The translations under genes were made by a program, and so were the position numbers. A stretch of DNA of 44,634 nucleotides, from NCBI GenBank assembly GCA_016795205.1, contig JAEUHZ010000059.1, positions 1 to 44,634 on the forward strand, in the 5' to 3' direction. The notes beneath the pieces are model-generated. The model did no database searches. It had not been told where the DNA came from and saw only the letters and a list, made by a program, of their open reading frames with translations. This document shows positions 15,401 through 23,866 of this stretch, in pieces. The DNA comes from Planctomycetota bacterium. Its GTDB lineage: Bacteria > Planctomycetota > UBA1135 > GCA-002686595. The first letter of the stretch is position 1; each line of letters opens with the position of its first letter.

Positions 15401-16708
15401 TCAGCGCGGCGCCTTGAGCGCGAGCCGGGCCGGGCCCGCACCGCGCCAATCCGCCTTGGCCAACGCCACCTCCACGGCCGTGGAGAAGCTCGCCGGGACC
15501 AACCCGTCGTGGACCGTCTGCGTGTTCCAGACGACCTCCACGGGCTGGCTCAGATCGAGCAACTCCGTGGCCAACGCCAGCTCCAGCGCGGCGATCCCGC
15601 GCGATTCGATCACGATCTTCTGACCGTCGATGCGCGCGTCGAGATGCGCGACCGGCGGACTGCCCGCCCGGCCGTCACCCTCACGCTCGAGCTTCGTGAC
15701 GCGCGCCCAGTAGGCGTGAGGCGCCTTGCTGGTGAGCAGCGCGCGCCGCACGCGCTTGGGCCACGGATCCCGCGGCGTCTTGGCCAGCGCCCCGAGCGCC
15801 TCCCCCAGGCGGCCGAACACGGGGCCGCCGTGCTCGGCCCCCGGCAGCTCGACGTACGAGACGGGAAAGCCCAAGTCCTTCAGGAGCTGGGTCGTGCGCC
15901 GCGGCTGCTCGACCTTGCAGATCGGGTCCAGCTCGCCGTGCACGACGTACACGGGCAGGTTCGCGTAGCAGTCCAGGTAGCGGTCGACCTGCCAGGTCAC
16001 CGCCGCGATCGGCGCGAGCCCCGCGAAGCGGTCGGGCCGCGCGCGCCCCAGGTACCAGGACCAGAAGCCGGTCTGCGAGATGCCGCCGACGTAGATCCGA
16101 TCGGGGTCGATCGCGAAACGCGAGCCGAGATCGGCGAAGAGCGCGTCGAAGACGGCCGCGATCTCGTCCTCGGGCCGCTCGCCCTGGAGGCCACCGGCGC
16201 CGATTTGCTCGACGATCTCGCTGCGCACGACCAGCGCCGCTTCCAGGCCGGCGGCGTCGGCGCTATGGCGGAAGTAGGGTGTGAAGTCGGCCTTCTCGCG
16301 CTGCGACTTGCCCGCGCCGGTGCCGTGCCCGGGATCGAGCACGACGGGTGCGGGCTTCGTCGGGTCGTACGTGCGCGGGATCGCCACGAGGTAGCCGAAG
16401 CGGTGCGAGCCGCTCGCGAAGCTCAACCCGGTCAACACCTCACCGAAGCGCTCGAACTCCTCCTTGGGCTTGCCGCCCTTGCGCGGCCTCGGTTCCCCCG
16501 CCGGGAGCTTCGGCCCGGCGCGCAGGGCTTCCAGGAGGCTGGGCAGCGCGTACTTGGCGTCGAGGGCCTGAGCTCGCGCCAGGAGCTTCTGCGCCGCGCC
16601 CGCGTCGACCAGGCCCTCGGCGAGGGCCGTGCGGAACTTGTTGGCTTCGCCCGCGGGGAGGGTGGGCTTGTCGCCGGCGAGGATCACGGTCAGTGCCAGG
16701 GCGAGCAT
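15401..16708 (-). CDS. Secreted alpha/beta-hydrolase (esterase-like)
   Basis: A 435-residue protein. A short hydrophobic N-terminus (MLALALTVILAG) looks like a signal peptide. The hydrolase domain (about residues 85-320) has the nucleophile elbow GGISQTG with Ser211, a later HGELDP segment that supplies the acid, and AEHGGP with the catalytic His. The fold resembles PHB-depolymerase and feruloyl-esterase-type serine hydrolases. The last 110 residues form a beta-rich tail of unknown role. It lies 13 bases after the permease-prefix protein and is probably the third gene of the PadR operon, so its expression would follow the PadR signal. Substrate unknown. Confidence 0.75.
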   Translation of the reverse strand: MLALALTVILAGDKPTLPAGEANKFRTALAEGLVDAGAAQKLLARAQALDAKYALPSLLEALRAGPKLPAGEPRPRKGGKPKEEFERFGEVLTGLSFASGSHRFGYLVAIPRTYDPTKPAPVVLDPGHGTGAGKSQREKADFTPYFRHSADAAGLEAALVVRSEIVEQIGAGGLQGERPEDEIAAVFDALFADLGSRFAIDPDRIYVGGISQTGFWSWYLGRARPDRFAGLAPIAAVTWQVDRYLDCYANLPVYVVHGELDPICKVEQPRRTTQLLKDLGFPVSYVELPGAEHGGPVFGRLGEALGALAKTPRDPWPKRVRRALLTSKAPHAYWARVTKLEREGDGRAGSPPVAHLDARIDGQKIVIESRGIAALELALATELLDLSQPVEVVWNTQTVHDGLVPASFSTAVEVALAKADWRGAGPARLALKAPR

Positions 16709-16721
16709 GATCGGGACCTCC

Positions 16722-17891
16722 TCAGGGCTGGCACCAGGAGCGCACGCGCTCCGCGATCGCGCGCTGCGCCGCGGGCAGACCGCCCAGTCGTGCGGGCGCG
16801 ATGGCGCAGACGCCAGCCTCCACCAGGATGCCTCGCAGGTCGACGCCGGCCTTCGCCAGGGTCTCCGGCCGCACGTGCTCGATGCCCTCGAGCAGGTGCT
16901 CGACGCGCCCGCCCGCGATCTGCTCGCGCTCCTGCGCGCATTCCGCGTACGCGCGCGCCCAGCGCTCGGCGTTCTCGCGCAGCACCTCGCCGACGGGGCG
17001 GTCCCGCCATTGGGCCAGCCAGCGGTCGCCCTGCCCGTCGCCCTGCCAGAGGTCTTGCCAGGCGTAGGTCTGCAGGTAGAGCACGGCGCGCTCCCTGACC
17101 GAATGGACGCTGTCCTCGAAGCCCAGCTCGAGCACTTCCAGCGCGTGCGGATGTCCGCCGTCGAACACGAACGGCTTCATGACCTGCTCGCGGTGCTCGA
17201 CCGAAAGCTCGTTCCAGACTTGCACCAGGATCTCCGCGCCCTGTGATCCGGAGAGCGCCGCGAGCCGCTCCGCGATGCGCAATCCGTGCCGCCAGGACCC
17301 GTGTTGCTCGTTGAAGGCCTCGCTCCAGGACTCACGTGCCGTACCGAGGTCGGTGCGCGTGCCGTTCGCCGCGAGGTACGCACCAGCGGGGCTCTCCTCT
17401 GCCGACTGCCCGAGCACGGGCAGGCGATCGATCACCGGCGGGGGTTGGAGCGCCGGCTCGGACGCGGCGTGCCGACGCTCCTCGACGAGTCGCGCTTCGC
17501 CCTGGACCAGCCGCGCCTCGATCTGCGCCAGCAGCGCGAGGCTGCGCTCGCGCTCGACCGCGGCCCGCGCATTCGTCTCGCGGCTCGCCAGCACGAGGAA
17601 GACCACCGCAGCGAGCAGCGCCGCGGTCAACACGAACTGGATGCGTTGCAGCACGATGCGCTCCCCCATCAACGTCCGCGCGCACTCGCGGCGGATCCGA
17701 TCCACGTCCCCGAAGCGGCGCAACGCCTCGGCGCGCGCGGCCTCATCCTCCAAGCCTTCCTCGATGAGCGCGCGGGTCGAAGCCTCGAGGTGGAAGGCCA
17801 GCTCGTCCTCGATGTCCGCCGCGATCGCGCCCAAGGGCCGCGGGTCGGGCGCGCGCGGGAAGAGACCGAGGCGCTCCAGGAACGCTGCCAT
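16722..17891 (-). CDS. Permease-prefix-domain membrane protein
   Basis: A 389-residue protein. The first 75 residues (ADIEDELAFHLEASTRALIEEGLEDEAARAEALRRFGD) match the prefix domain found in front of many Acidobacteria/Planctomycete ABC permeases that are encoded next to PadR regulators. Then comes one membrane helix (about 86-103, VLTAALLAAVVFLVLA), a coiled-coil stretch (about 108-140), and a helical soluble domain to the end, where the FtsX permease would normally be. No permease part is present here. The ATG overlaps the PadR stop codon by one base (TGATG), so the two are translationally coupled. It probably senses or transmits an envelope signal; function unproven. Confidence 0.65.
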   Translation of the reverse strand: MAAFLERLGLFPRAPDPRPLGAIAADIEDELAFHLEASTRALIEEGLEDEAARAEALRRFGDVDRIRRECARTLMGERIVLQRIQFVLTAALLAAVVFLVLASRETNARAAVERERSLALLAQIEARLVQGEARLVEERRHAASEPALQPPPVIDRLPVLGQSAEESPAGAYLAANGTRTDLGTARESWSEAFNEQHGSWRHGLRIAERLAALSGSQGAEILVQVWNELSVEHREQVMKPFVFDGGHPHALEVLELGFEDSVHSVRERAVLYLQTYAWQDLWQGDGQGDRWLAQWRDRPVGEVLRENAERWARAYAECAQEREQIAGGRVEHLLEGIEHVRPETLAKAGVDLRGILVEAGVCAIAPARLGGLPAAQRAIAERVRSWCQP

Positions 17892-18265
17892 CAGGCCCCC
17901 TTGGGGCTCGGGTGGCCGAGCACGCGCGCGACCGCGTCGCTGACGCGGCGCCAGGCCGATTCCTGCTCCCTGAGCGCGCTGCGCCCCCCCGCGGTCAGGC
18001 GGTAGTACTTCGCGCGCCGGTTCGACTCCGAGACGCCCCACTCGGCCGCCAGCCACCCGCGCCGCTCCATGCGGTGCAGCGCGGGATAGAGCGTGCCCTC
18101 CTCGATGCGCAGGCGCTCGGCGCCGCGGTCTTGGATCGCGCGCGCGATTGCGTAGCCGTGCAGGGCGCCGCGCGCCAGCACCTTGAGGGCCAAGAGCTCG
18201 AGCGCTCCCGGCGGCAGTTCGACGTCCTCGGTCCGGTGGTCCTCGGCCATGCTTCCCTCGTGCAT
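17891..18265 (-). CDS. PadR-family transcriptional regulator
   Basis: A 124-residue PadR protein. The winged helix spans about residues 20-100: LELLALKVLARGALHGYAIARAIQ, then EGTLYPALHRMERRGWLAAEWG (recognition helix), and KYYRLTAGG for the wing, all hallmark motifs. The short C-terminal helix is of the PadR-s2 type that dimerises. An ATG six codons in is an alternative start. It is coupled to a permease-prefix protein, the standard partner of this subfamily. A perfect CTAGGGG/CCCCTAG repeat directly in front of its ATG is the natural autoregulatory site. Confidence 0.93.
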   Translation of the reverse strand: MHEGSMAEDHRTEDVELPPGALELLALKVLARGALHGYAIARAIQDRGAERLRIEEGTLYPALHRMERRGWLAAEWGVSESNRRAKYYRLTAGGRSALREQESAWRRVSDAVARVLGHPSPKGA

Positions 18266-18289
18266 CTAGGGGTAGCCGAACTCCCCTAG
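18266..18289 (-). promoter_or_regulatory. Candidate PadR operator (CTAGGGG-N10-CCCCTAG)
   Basis: Two perfect 7-base inverted arms separated by ten bases, that is one helical turn between arm starts of about 17. The repeat directly abuts the PadR ATG and lies in the 28-base gap after queC, so bound protein would block transcription or translation start. PadR proteins typically bind short dyads in their own promoter. Confidence 0.6.
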
Positions 18290-18293
18290 GCGG

Positions 18294-19004
18294 TCAAGGG
18301 GAAAAGCCGGGCGCGTACGGGATGGGGTCGCGCTCCCCGGCCTCCGCGAAGCCCTTGAGCCGCAGCCGGCACGCGTCGCAGCGCCCGCAGGCGAGCACGC
18401 GCCCTGCGTCCACGCGCGGGTCGTAGCAGGTGTGCGTCAGCGCGAAATCGACGCCCAGGGCACGCCCGCGGCGCACGATGTCGGCCTTCGTGAGCGTGAG
18501 CAGCGGCGCGCGCACGCGGAACTCCGCGCCGTGCTCGGCGCCCGCGACGGTCGCGACGCGCGCCAGTGCCTCGAACGCGCGCAGGAACTCGGGCCGGCAG
18601 TCGGGGTAGCCCGAGTAGTCGAGCGCGTTCACGCCCACGTAGAGATCGCGCGCCCCGACCACCTCCGCGAGACCCAACGCCACGGCGAGGAAGATCGTGT
18701 TGCGCGCCGGCACGTAGGTGACCGGCACGCCCGCACCGATCGCGGCGTGCGGGCGGTCCTTGGGCACGAGCACGTCGGAGGTCAGCGCCGAGCCGCCGAC
18801 GGCGCGCAGGTCGAGCACCACGACGCGCTGGTCGATCGCGCCACCGGCCTCGGCCACGCGGCGCGCGGCGGCGAGCTCGTGGCGGTGGCGCTGTCCGTAA
18901 TCGAACGACAGGGCGTGGCAGGCGCAGCCCGCCGCGCGCGCTTCGGCCAGCGCCACGGCGGAGTCCATGCCGCCCGAGACGAGCACGATGGCCTTGGATC
19001 CCAC
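18294..19004 (-). CDS. queC: 7-cyano-7-deazaguanine synthase
   Basis: A 236-residue QueC. It turns 7-carboxy-7-deazaguanine, ammonia and ATP into preQ0, a step in making the tRNA base queuosine. The PP-loop SGGMDS is at 10-15, followed by the family motif FDYGQRHRHE (34-43) and VPARNT (98-103); four cysteines near the end, Cys193, 206, 209 and 212, form the zinc site. The start is GTG. The upstream gene for a small secreted protein ends ten bases before it. No other queuosine gene is in the window, though tRNA-Asp(GUC) at 7751, a queuosine-modified tRNA in bacteria, is. Confidence 0.96.
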   Translation of the reverse strand: MGSKAIVLVSGGMDSAVALAEARAAGCACHALSFDYGQRHRHELAAARRVAEAGGAIDQRVVVLDLRAVGGSALTSDVLVPKDRPHAAIGAGVPVTYVPARNTIFLAVALGLAEVVGARDLYVGVNALDYSGYPDCRPEFLRAFEALARVATVAGAEHGAEFRVRAPLLTLTKADIVRRGRALGVDFALTHTCYDPRVDAGRVLACGRCDACRLRLKGFAEAGERDPIPYAPGFSP

Positions 19005-19014
19005 CGCGCGCAGG

Positions 19015-19383
19015 TTAGCGCAGCGCGGGCTCGAGCCCTGCGCGCCAGTCCTCGGCTCGCGGGCCCAGGTCGCGGTGGCGCGTCGCGTCAGGCGCGAGCA
19101 GCGCGCCGCGCAGGCGCTCCGGTGCGGGCGGCACGACCCACAGGAAGCGCGCTGGCGCGAACCCGTCCGAGGCCGCCGCGGAGTGGCCGGGTCGGCGCTC
19201 GCCGCGCGCGAAGTGGACCACGAGCACGGCCCGCGCGTCGGGCTGACCGGCGGCCGCGGTGAACGGCCGCGTGGCCAGCGGCGGACAGGCCACGTCCTCG
19301 CACGGCGCGGCGGCGGACGCGGAGTCCGCCCAGCGCGCGCTCAGGAGGCCCAGGACGAGGAGCAGGGCTTGAAAGACGACCAT
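19015..19383 (-). CDS. Small secreted hypothetical protein
   Basis: About 122 residues with a clear signal peptide (hydrophobic core VVFQALLLVLGLLSA, cleavage likely after ADSASA). The mature part has Cys28 and Cys33 (PCEDVACPP), a hydrophobic strand (DARAVLVVHFARG) and a FLWVVPPAP segment. I do not recognise the family. It lies ten bases upstream of queC on the same strand. The ATG at 19383 was chosen because it begins the signal peptide; frame continues upstream without sense. Confidence 0.5.
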   Translation of the reverse strand: MVVFQALLLVLGLLSARWADSASAAAPCEDVACPPLATRPFTAAAGQPDARAVLVVHFARGERRPGHSAAASDGFAPARFLWVVPPAPERLRGALLAPDATRHRDLGPRAEDWRAGLEPALR

Positions 19384-19478
19384 CGGGGGATTCCAACTCT
19401 CGGAGGGCCCCGATGGACGCAGGCGTGGCGCGCGTCTTCCCGGCGGCGTGGATCCCCGCGCGCGCCCCCGCCGCGGGC

Positions 19479-19484
19479 TAGAAT
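19479..19484 (+). promoter_or_regulatory. -10 element of mrp
   Basis: TAGAAT, five of six bases matching TATAAT. The GTG of mrp is 33 bases downstream, with GGAG about eight bases before it, so unlike its neighbours this gene has a normal leader and ribosome binding site. Confidence 0.45.
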
Positions 19485-19517
19485 GCTCCGCTCGCAACGA
19501 CTCCTGGAGCCTCCGCC

Positions 19518-20669
19518 GTGCCCGACGTCACGAAAGAACAGATCCTCGACGCCCTGCGCGCCGTCCACGACCCCGACCTGGGGCGGGACATCGTGTCCCT
19601 GGGCTTCGTCACGACCGCCAGCGCCTGCGACGGCGCGGTCAAGGCCGTGATCAACCTGACCACGCCGGCCTGCCCGGTGAAGGACCAGCTCAAGGCCCAG
19701 GCCGAGGCCGCGCTGCGCGCCATCCCCGGGGTGCAGTCCGTGAACGTCGAGATGACGGCGGTCTCGAAGCCCGCCAGCGGACCCGAGCGCCGCGTGGCCC
19801 CCGAGATCCGCCACGTCGTGGCGGTTTCCTCGGGCAAGGGCGGGGTGGGCAAGAGCACGGTCGCGGTGAACCTGGCCTGCGCGCTGGCCAGGACCGGCGC
19901 CAAGGTCGGGCTCGTCGACTGCGACGTCTACGGTCCCGACGTCCCGATGATGATGGGCCTCGCGGGCGAACCCGAGGCCCAGGGCGGCAAGCTGGTGCCC
20001 AAGGAGCGCCACGGCGTGCGCACGATGTCGATCGGCTACCTGCTCGACGAGGACAAGCCGGTCATCTGGCGCGGACCGATGGTCCACAAGCTCATCGAGC
20101 AGTTCCTGGCGGACGTGGCCTGGGGACCGCTCGACTACCTGCTCGTCGACATGCCGCCGGGCACCGGCGACGCGCAGCTCAGCCTGGCGCAGATCGTGCC
20201 GCTCACGGGCGCCGTCCTGGTCACGACGCCCCAGGCCGTGTCCACGTTCGACGTGAACAAGGCCGTCGCGATGTTCAAGCAGGTCAACGTGCCGATCCTG
20301 GGCATCGTCGAGAACATGGCCGGCTTCGTCGTCGAGGGTCTGGTGGAGAACGCCCAGCCCGGCTCACGGGTGCGGCTGCACGTCGGCGGAGCCGAGCTCG
20401 TCGCCCCGCTCGACATCGAGGGCCGTTTCTCGACCGTGGTCGACGTGTTCGGCTCGGGCGGCGCGCAGAAGCTGGCGGCCAAGCACGGTTTCCCGGTGCT
20501 GGGCTCGATCCCCCTGAACCCGAGCGTGCGCGCCGGCGGCGACGCGGGCGCGCCGATCACGGTCGCGGACCCCAGGTCCCTCGTGGCCCAGCGCTTCGGC
20601 GAGATCGCCGGCCGCGTCGCGCAGCGCGTCGCGATCCAGGCCCACAAGGCGCTCCCGATCCTGCAGTAG
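19518..20669 (+). CDS. mrp: Mrp/NBP35-family P-loop Fe-S carrier ATPase
   Basis: A 383-residue protein. Residues 5-82 are the MIP18/DUF59 domain; residues 97-383 the Mrp ATPase with the deviant Walker A GKGGVGKS (106-113), CDVYGPD (135-141) and DMPPGTGD (211-218). Members bind a bridging [4Fe-4S] cluster at a C-terminal Cys-X-X-Cys and hand it to target proteins. Here that motif is missing: after VENMAGF (264-270) the usual CPHC segment is replaced by about 38 residues with no cysteine, and the sequence rejoins the family at VVDVFGSGGAQKLA (about 307-320). Start is GTG with GGAG upstream. Confidence 0.9.
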   Translation: MPDVTKEQILDALRAVHDPDLGRDIVSLGFVTTASACDGAVKAVINLTTPACPVKDQLKAQAEAALRAIPGVQSVNVEMTAVSKPASGPERRVAPEIRHVVAVSSGKGGVGKSTVAVNLACALARTGAKVGLVDCDVYGPDVPMMMGLAGEPEAQGGKLVPKERHGVRTMSIGYLLDEDKPVIWRGPMVHKLIEQFLADVAWGPLDYLLVDMPPGTGDAQLSLAQIVPLTGAVLVTTPQAVSTFDVNKAVAMFKQVNVPILGIVENMAGFVVEGLVENAQPGSRVRLHVGGAELVAPLDIEGRFSTVVDVFGSGGAQKLAAKHGFPVLGSIPLNPSVRAGGDAGAPITVADPRSLVAQRFGEIAGRVAQRVAIQAHKALPILQ

Positions 20670-20791
20670 CGACCGCGCGGCGCGCCGCTCGACGCCCCGC
20701 CCGCTCGGGGTGCAGGTGGTCGGGCGCGTCGCGGGGGGCGCGCGAGCTCCCGGGCGACTGCCGCGGATTCCGCGCCGGGCTCGCCGCCCGC

Positions 20792-20797
20792 TATCCT
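20792..20797 (+). promoter_or_regulatory. -10-like hexamer of the purK operon (leaderless type)
   Basis: TATCCT with eight bases to the GTG at 20806. Transcription would begin at the start codon, which favours the GTG over longer frames. Confidence 0.45.
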
Positions 20798-20805
20798 CCC
20801 CGCCC

Positions 20806-22002
20806 GTGGGTTCCGCCAGCACGTCTACTCCGCCGCGCCGCGCCGCCGTCGCGACGCTCGGCATCGTCGGCGGCGGACAGCTCGCGAAGATGACGGCGCA
20901 GGCCGCCACGCAACTGGGCTGCGAGGTCGTCGTGCTCGAGCGCGCGGCGGACTTCCCCGCGCACGCGCTCGACACGCGCTGGATCCAGGGCGATTGGGAC
21001 GATCCCGTCAAGCTCCTGGAGCTCGCGCGCGAGGTCGACGTCGTCACGCTGGAGAACGAGTTCGTCGCGCCGAGCGCGCTGCGGGCCGTCGAGGACGCGG
21101 GGCACGTCCTGCGTCCCTCGGCGGTCACGCTGTCGCTCGTGCAGGACAAGCTGGTCCAGAAGCGCGAGTTCGCGGCGCATGGCCTGCCACTCCCGGCCTT
21201 CGAGGAGCTCGACGCGCCGGGCGACGTCGCCCGCGTGGCCCAGCGACTGGGCTGGCCGCTGGTGCTCAAGCGGCGCACGCTGGGCTACGACGGCAAGGGC
21301 AACGCGACCGTGCGCTCCGCGGACGAGGTCGACGCGGCCTGGAAGCGGCTGGGCGGCGGGCCTGCGAGGATCTACGCCGAGGCCTTCTGCCCGTTCGTGC
21401 TCGAGCTCGCGGCCATCGTCGTGCGCGGGATCGACGGGGCCGTCCGCGAGTACCCCGTGGTCGAGACCGAGAACCGTGAGCACGTCTGCCGCATCGTCCG
21501 GGCACCGGCGCCCGTCGACGGGCGCGTCGCGATCGAGGCCGCGCGCATCGCGCGCGCGGCCGTGGAAGCGGTGCGCGGCATCGGCGCGTTCGGCGTCGAG
21601 ATGTTCCTCACGGCGGACGGCACGGTGCTGGTCAACGAGATCGCGCCGCGCGTCCACAACACCGGCCATTACACGATCGAGGCTTGCGCGACCTCGCAGT
21701 TCGAGAACCACGTGCGAGCCGTGCTGGGGCTGCCGCTGGGCTCGACCGCCCTGCGCACGGACGCGGCCTGCATGGTCAACCTCCTGGGCGCGGGCCCGGG
21801 CCCCGGTACGCCGAGCGGGCTCGACAGCGCCTTGCGCATCGACGGCGCGAGCATCCACGTCTACGGGAAGAGCACCAGCACGCGCGGCCGCAAGATGGGT
21901 CACGTCACGGCCCTGGGCGCGACGCTCGCGGAGGCCGAGGCGCGCGCCACCGCGGCCGCCGACGCGATCCGGTTCGGAGACAGCGAGGAGACGAGGCGAT
22001 GA
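20806..22002 (+). CDS. purK: 5-(carboxyamino)imidazole ribonucleotide synthase
   Basis: A 398-residue PurK. It uses ATP and bicarbonate to carboxylate AIR to N5-CAIR in purine synthesis. The N-terminal pre-ATP-grasp domain begins [12 protein letters not shown]; the ATP-grasp core has [13 protein letters not shown] and [17 protein letters not shown]; the C-terminal region carries [18 protein letters not shown] with the metal and substrate ligands. The GTG was chosen because it follows a TATCCT element and precedes the conserved N-terminus by only a short Ser/Thr/Pro stretch. The stop overlaps purE (ATGA). It heads a four-gene operon with two bicarbonate-transport genes. Confidence 0.95.
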   Translation: MGSASTSTPPRRAAVATLGIVGGGQLAKMTAQAATQLGCEVVVLERAADFPAHALDTRWIQGDWDDPVKLLELAREVDVVTLENEFVAPSALRAVEDAGHVLRPSAVTLSLVQDKLVQKREFAAHGLPLPAFEELDAPGDVARVAQRLGWPLVLKRRTLGYDGKGNATVRSADEVDAAWKRLGGGPARIYAEAFCPFVLELAAIVVRGIDGAVREYPVVETENREHVCRIVRAPAPVDGRVAIEAARIARAAVEAVRGIGAFGVEMFLTADGTVLVNEIAPRVHNTGHYTIEACATSQFENHVRAVLGLPLGSTALRTDAACMVNLLGAGPGPGTPSGLDSALRIDGASIHVYGKSTSTRGRKMGHVTALGATLAEAEARATAAADAIRFGDSEETRR

Positions 22003-22529
22003 CGAAGAACGTGAACTCGGCCCCGGGCGCGGCCCCGCTCGTGGGGATCATCATGGGCAGCGACTCCGACTTCGGGACGATGAAGCTCTCAGCCGACGCC
22101 CTGGTCGAGTTCGGCGTCCCGCACGAGGTGCGCGTGGTGAGCGCGCACCGGACGCCCGACGACATGGCGCGCTACGCCAAGGAGGCCGCCGCCCGGGGCC
22201 TCAAGGTCGTGATCGCCGGCGCGGGTGGCGCGGCGCACCTGCCGGGCATGGTGGCGTCCTTCACGAGCCTGCCGGTGATCGGCGTGCCCATCGAGACGCA
22301 GTCCTTGCGCGGGCTGGACTCGCTCTACTCGATCGTCCAGATGCCGGCCGGAGTGCCCGTCGCGACCGTCGGCATCGCCAACGGCCGCAACGCAGGTCTG
22401 CTCGCCGTGCGCATGCTCGCCGCGCACGACGCGGGCCTGCGCGCGCGCTACGAGGCCGCCATGGCGGCGCAGGCGGAGCTCTCGCGCCGGAAGAACGACA
22501 AGCTCCAGGACCTCCTGCGCCAGGGCTGA
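21999..22529 (+). CDS. purE: N5-carboxyaminoimidazole ribonucleotide mutase
   Basis: A 176-residue class I PurE. It moves the carboxyl group of N5-CAIR to C4, giving CAIR. The signature GSDSD is at 20-24, followed by VSAHRTP (with the catalytic His), [12 protein letters not shown], and [22 protein letters not shown], all classic. The ATG overlaps the purK stop, so PurK and PurE are made together, which fits the unstable N5-CAIR intermediate. The C-terminal tail (KNDKLQDLL) is normal for the family. sbtA starts six bases on. Confidence 0.96.
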   Translation: MTKNVNSAPGAAPLVGIIMGSDSDFGTMKLSADALVEFGVPHEVRVVSAHRTPDDMARYAKEAAARGLKVVIAGAGGAAHLPGMVASFTSLPVIGVPIETQSLRGLDSLYSIVQMPAGVPVATVGIANGRNAGLLAVRMLAAHDAGLRARYEAAMAAQAELSRRKNDKLQDLLRQG

Positions 22530-22535
22530 ACGCGC

Positions 22536-23519
22536 GTGGACCTGCTCGAGTCCGTACGGCAGAACCTGCTCTCGCCCGCGCCGCTGTTCTTCGGCCTGGG
22601 CGTGGCCGCGGCGCTCGCGAAGAGCGACCTCAAGCTGCCGGAGGGGCTCTACGGCGCGCTGACGATCTATCTCCTGGCCGCGATCGGCTTCAAGGGCGGG
22701 GCCAAGCTCGACGCCGCCGGATTGGGCGCCGTCTGGGGACCGGTGGCGGCCGCCGCGGCGCTCTCGGCGCTGCTGCCGCTGGCGAGCTTCCCGGTCCTGC
22801 GCTACCTGGGCCGTTTCGCCGCCGCCGACGCGGCCTCGATCGCGGCGCACTACGGGTCGGTCAGCGCGGTCACGTTCACCGTCGCCACGAGCTTCCTGGC
22901 CAGCGCGGGCGTCGAGTACGAGGGCTACGCCTCCGCGCTCCTGGCGGTCATGGAGGCCCCGGCGATCCTCGTCGGCGTGCTCATCGGCCGGCTCGCGGCC
23001 GCGCGCCAGGGCGAGCGCCTGTCCGCGGCGCTGTCCGGCGCCGCGCGCGAGGCGCTGCTCGGCAAGAGCGTGGTCCTGCTCGTCGGCGCGTTGGCGATCG
23101 GGTTCCTGTGCGGCGAGCGCGGCCTGCTCCAGGTCGAAGGCTTCTTCGTGACGCCCTTCCAAGGCGTGCTGGCGCTGTTCCTGCTCGAGCTGGGGCTGGT
23201 GGCGGGCCGGCGCGTGCGCGATCTGCGCCGGGGGGGCGCGTTCCTCCTGGCGTTCGGGCTCGTGGCGCCCGTCCTGCAGGGCGCGCTGGGTGTCGCGGTC
23301 GGGCTGGCGGTCGGCCTGTCGACGGGCGGCGCGGCGCTGCTCGGCACGCTGTGCGCGTCGGCCAGCTACATCGCCGCGCCGGCTGCGATGCGCTTGGCCC
23401 TGCCCGAGGCGAACCCGACCCTGTCGCTGGCGGCCGCGCTGGCGGTCACGTTCCCGTTCAACGTCACCGTGGGCATTCCCCTGTACCTCGCGCTGGCCGT
23501 GCGCTGGAGCGCCCCGTGA
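22536..23519 (+). CDS. sbtA: SbtA-family sodium-dependent bicarbonate transporter
   Basis: A 327-residue inner-membrane protein with about ten hydrophobic helices arranged as two inverted halves. Family segments seen: SPAPLFFGLGVAAALAKSDLKLPE, LAAIGFKGG, AHYGSVSAVTF, VMEAPAI (which in SbtA lies at the substrate site) and SASYIAAPAAMR. SbtA takes up bicarbonate with sodium; it is best known from cyanobacterial CO2 concentration, but homologues occur in heterotrophs. It starts with GTG, six bases after purE, and its stop overlaps the gene of its PII-like partner (GTGA). The operon suggests that bicarbonate is supplied to PurK or other carboxylases. Confidence 0.85.
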   Translation: MDLLESVRQNLLSPAPLFFGLGVAAALAKSDLKLPEGLYGALTIYLLAAIGFKGGAKLDAAGLGAVWGPVAAAAALSALLPLASFPVLRYLGRFAAADAASIAAHYGSVSAVTFTVATSFLASAGVEYEGYASALLAVMEAPAILVGVLIGRLAAARQGERLSAALSGAAREALLGKSVVLLVGALAIGFLCGERGLLQVEGFFVTPFQGVLALFLLELGLVAGRRVRDLRRGGAFLLAFGLVAPVLQGALGVAVGLAVGLSTGGAALLGTLCASASYIAAPAAMRLALPEANPTLSLAAALAVTFPFNVTVGIPLYLALAVRWSAP

Positions 23520-23824
23520 GCTCGATTCCCCACCCGATGCGACTCGTGACCATCGTCTGCGAGGCACTGGCCCGCGACCTCGTGCTGCGGCTGGCGCGCG
23601 ATTGCGGCGCGCACGGCGCGACCGTGAGCCCGGCGTCGGGCGTCGGAGCCACGGGCGAGCGCCCAGCGGACATCGAGGAGGCCGCCAACGTGCGCGTGGA
23701 GCTGGTGGTCCCCCCCGAGATCGCCGCGCGCATCGCCGAGCGCGTCGAGCGCGAGCTGTTCCCGCGCTTCGCCTGCATCCTGTGGGAGACGGACGTGCGC
23801 GTGCTGCGGCAGGCGAAGTTCTGA
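23516..23824 (+). CDS. SbtB-like PII-family regulator of SbtA
   Basis: About 102 residues with a single PII-like ferredoxin fold: MRLVTIVCEALARDLVLRL, a glycine-rich segment at the T-loop position (SGVGATGERP), ANVRVELVVPPEIAARI, and a final strand. SbtB trimers bind adenine nucleotides (cAMP, AMP, ADP, ATP) and gate SbtA. The C-terminal Cys-Gly-X-X-X-Cys motif of some cyanobacterial SbtB is absent. A GTG overlapping the sbtA stop is taken as start, though the ATG seven codons later gives the more usual N-terminus. The position directly behind sbtA is the strongest support. Confidence 0.75.
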   Translation: MSSIPHPMRLVTIVCEALARDLVLRLARDCGAHGATVSPASGVGATGERPADIEEAANVRVELVVPPEIAARIAERVERELFPRFACILWETDVRVLRQAKF

Positions 23825-23850
23825 GCGCCGCACGCAGTCGGGAGGTCGCC

Positions 23851-23856
23851 TAGAAT
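23851..23856 (+). promoter_or_regulatory. -10-like hexamer of the ECF sigma gene
   Basis: TAGAAT ten bases before the ATG at 23867. No housekeeping -35 is seen at 17 bases upstream. The same hexamer occurs before mrp. Confidence 0.4.
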
Positions 23857-23866
23857 CGGTGGCCCC

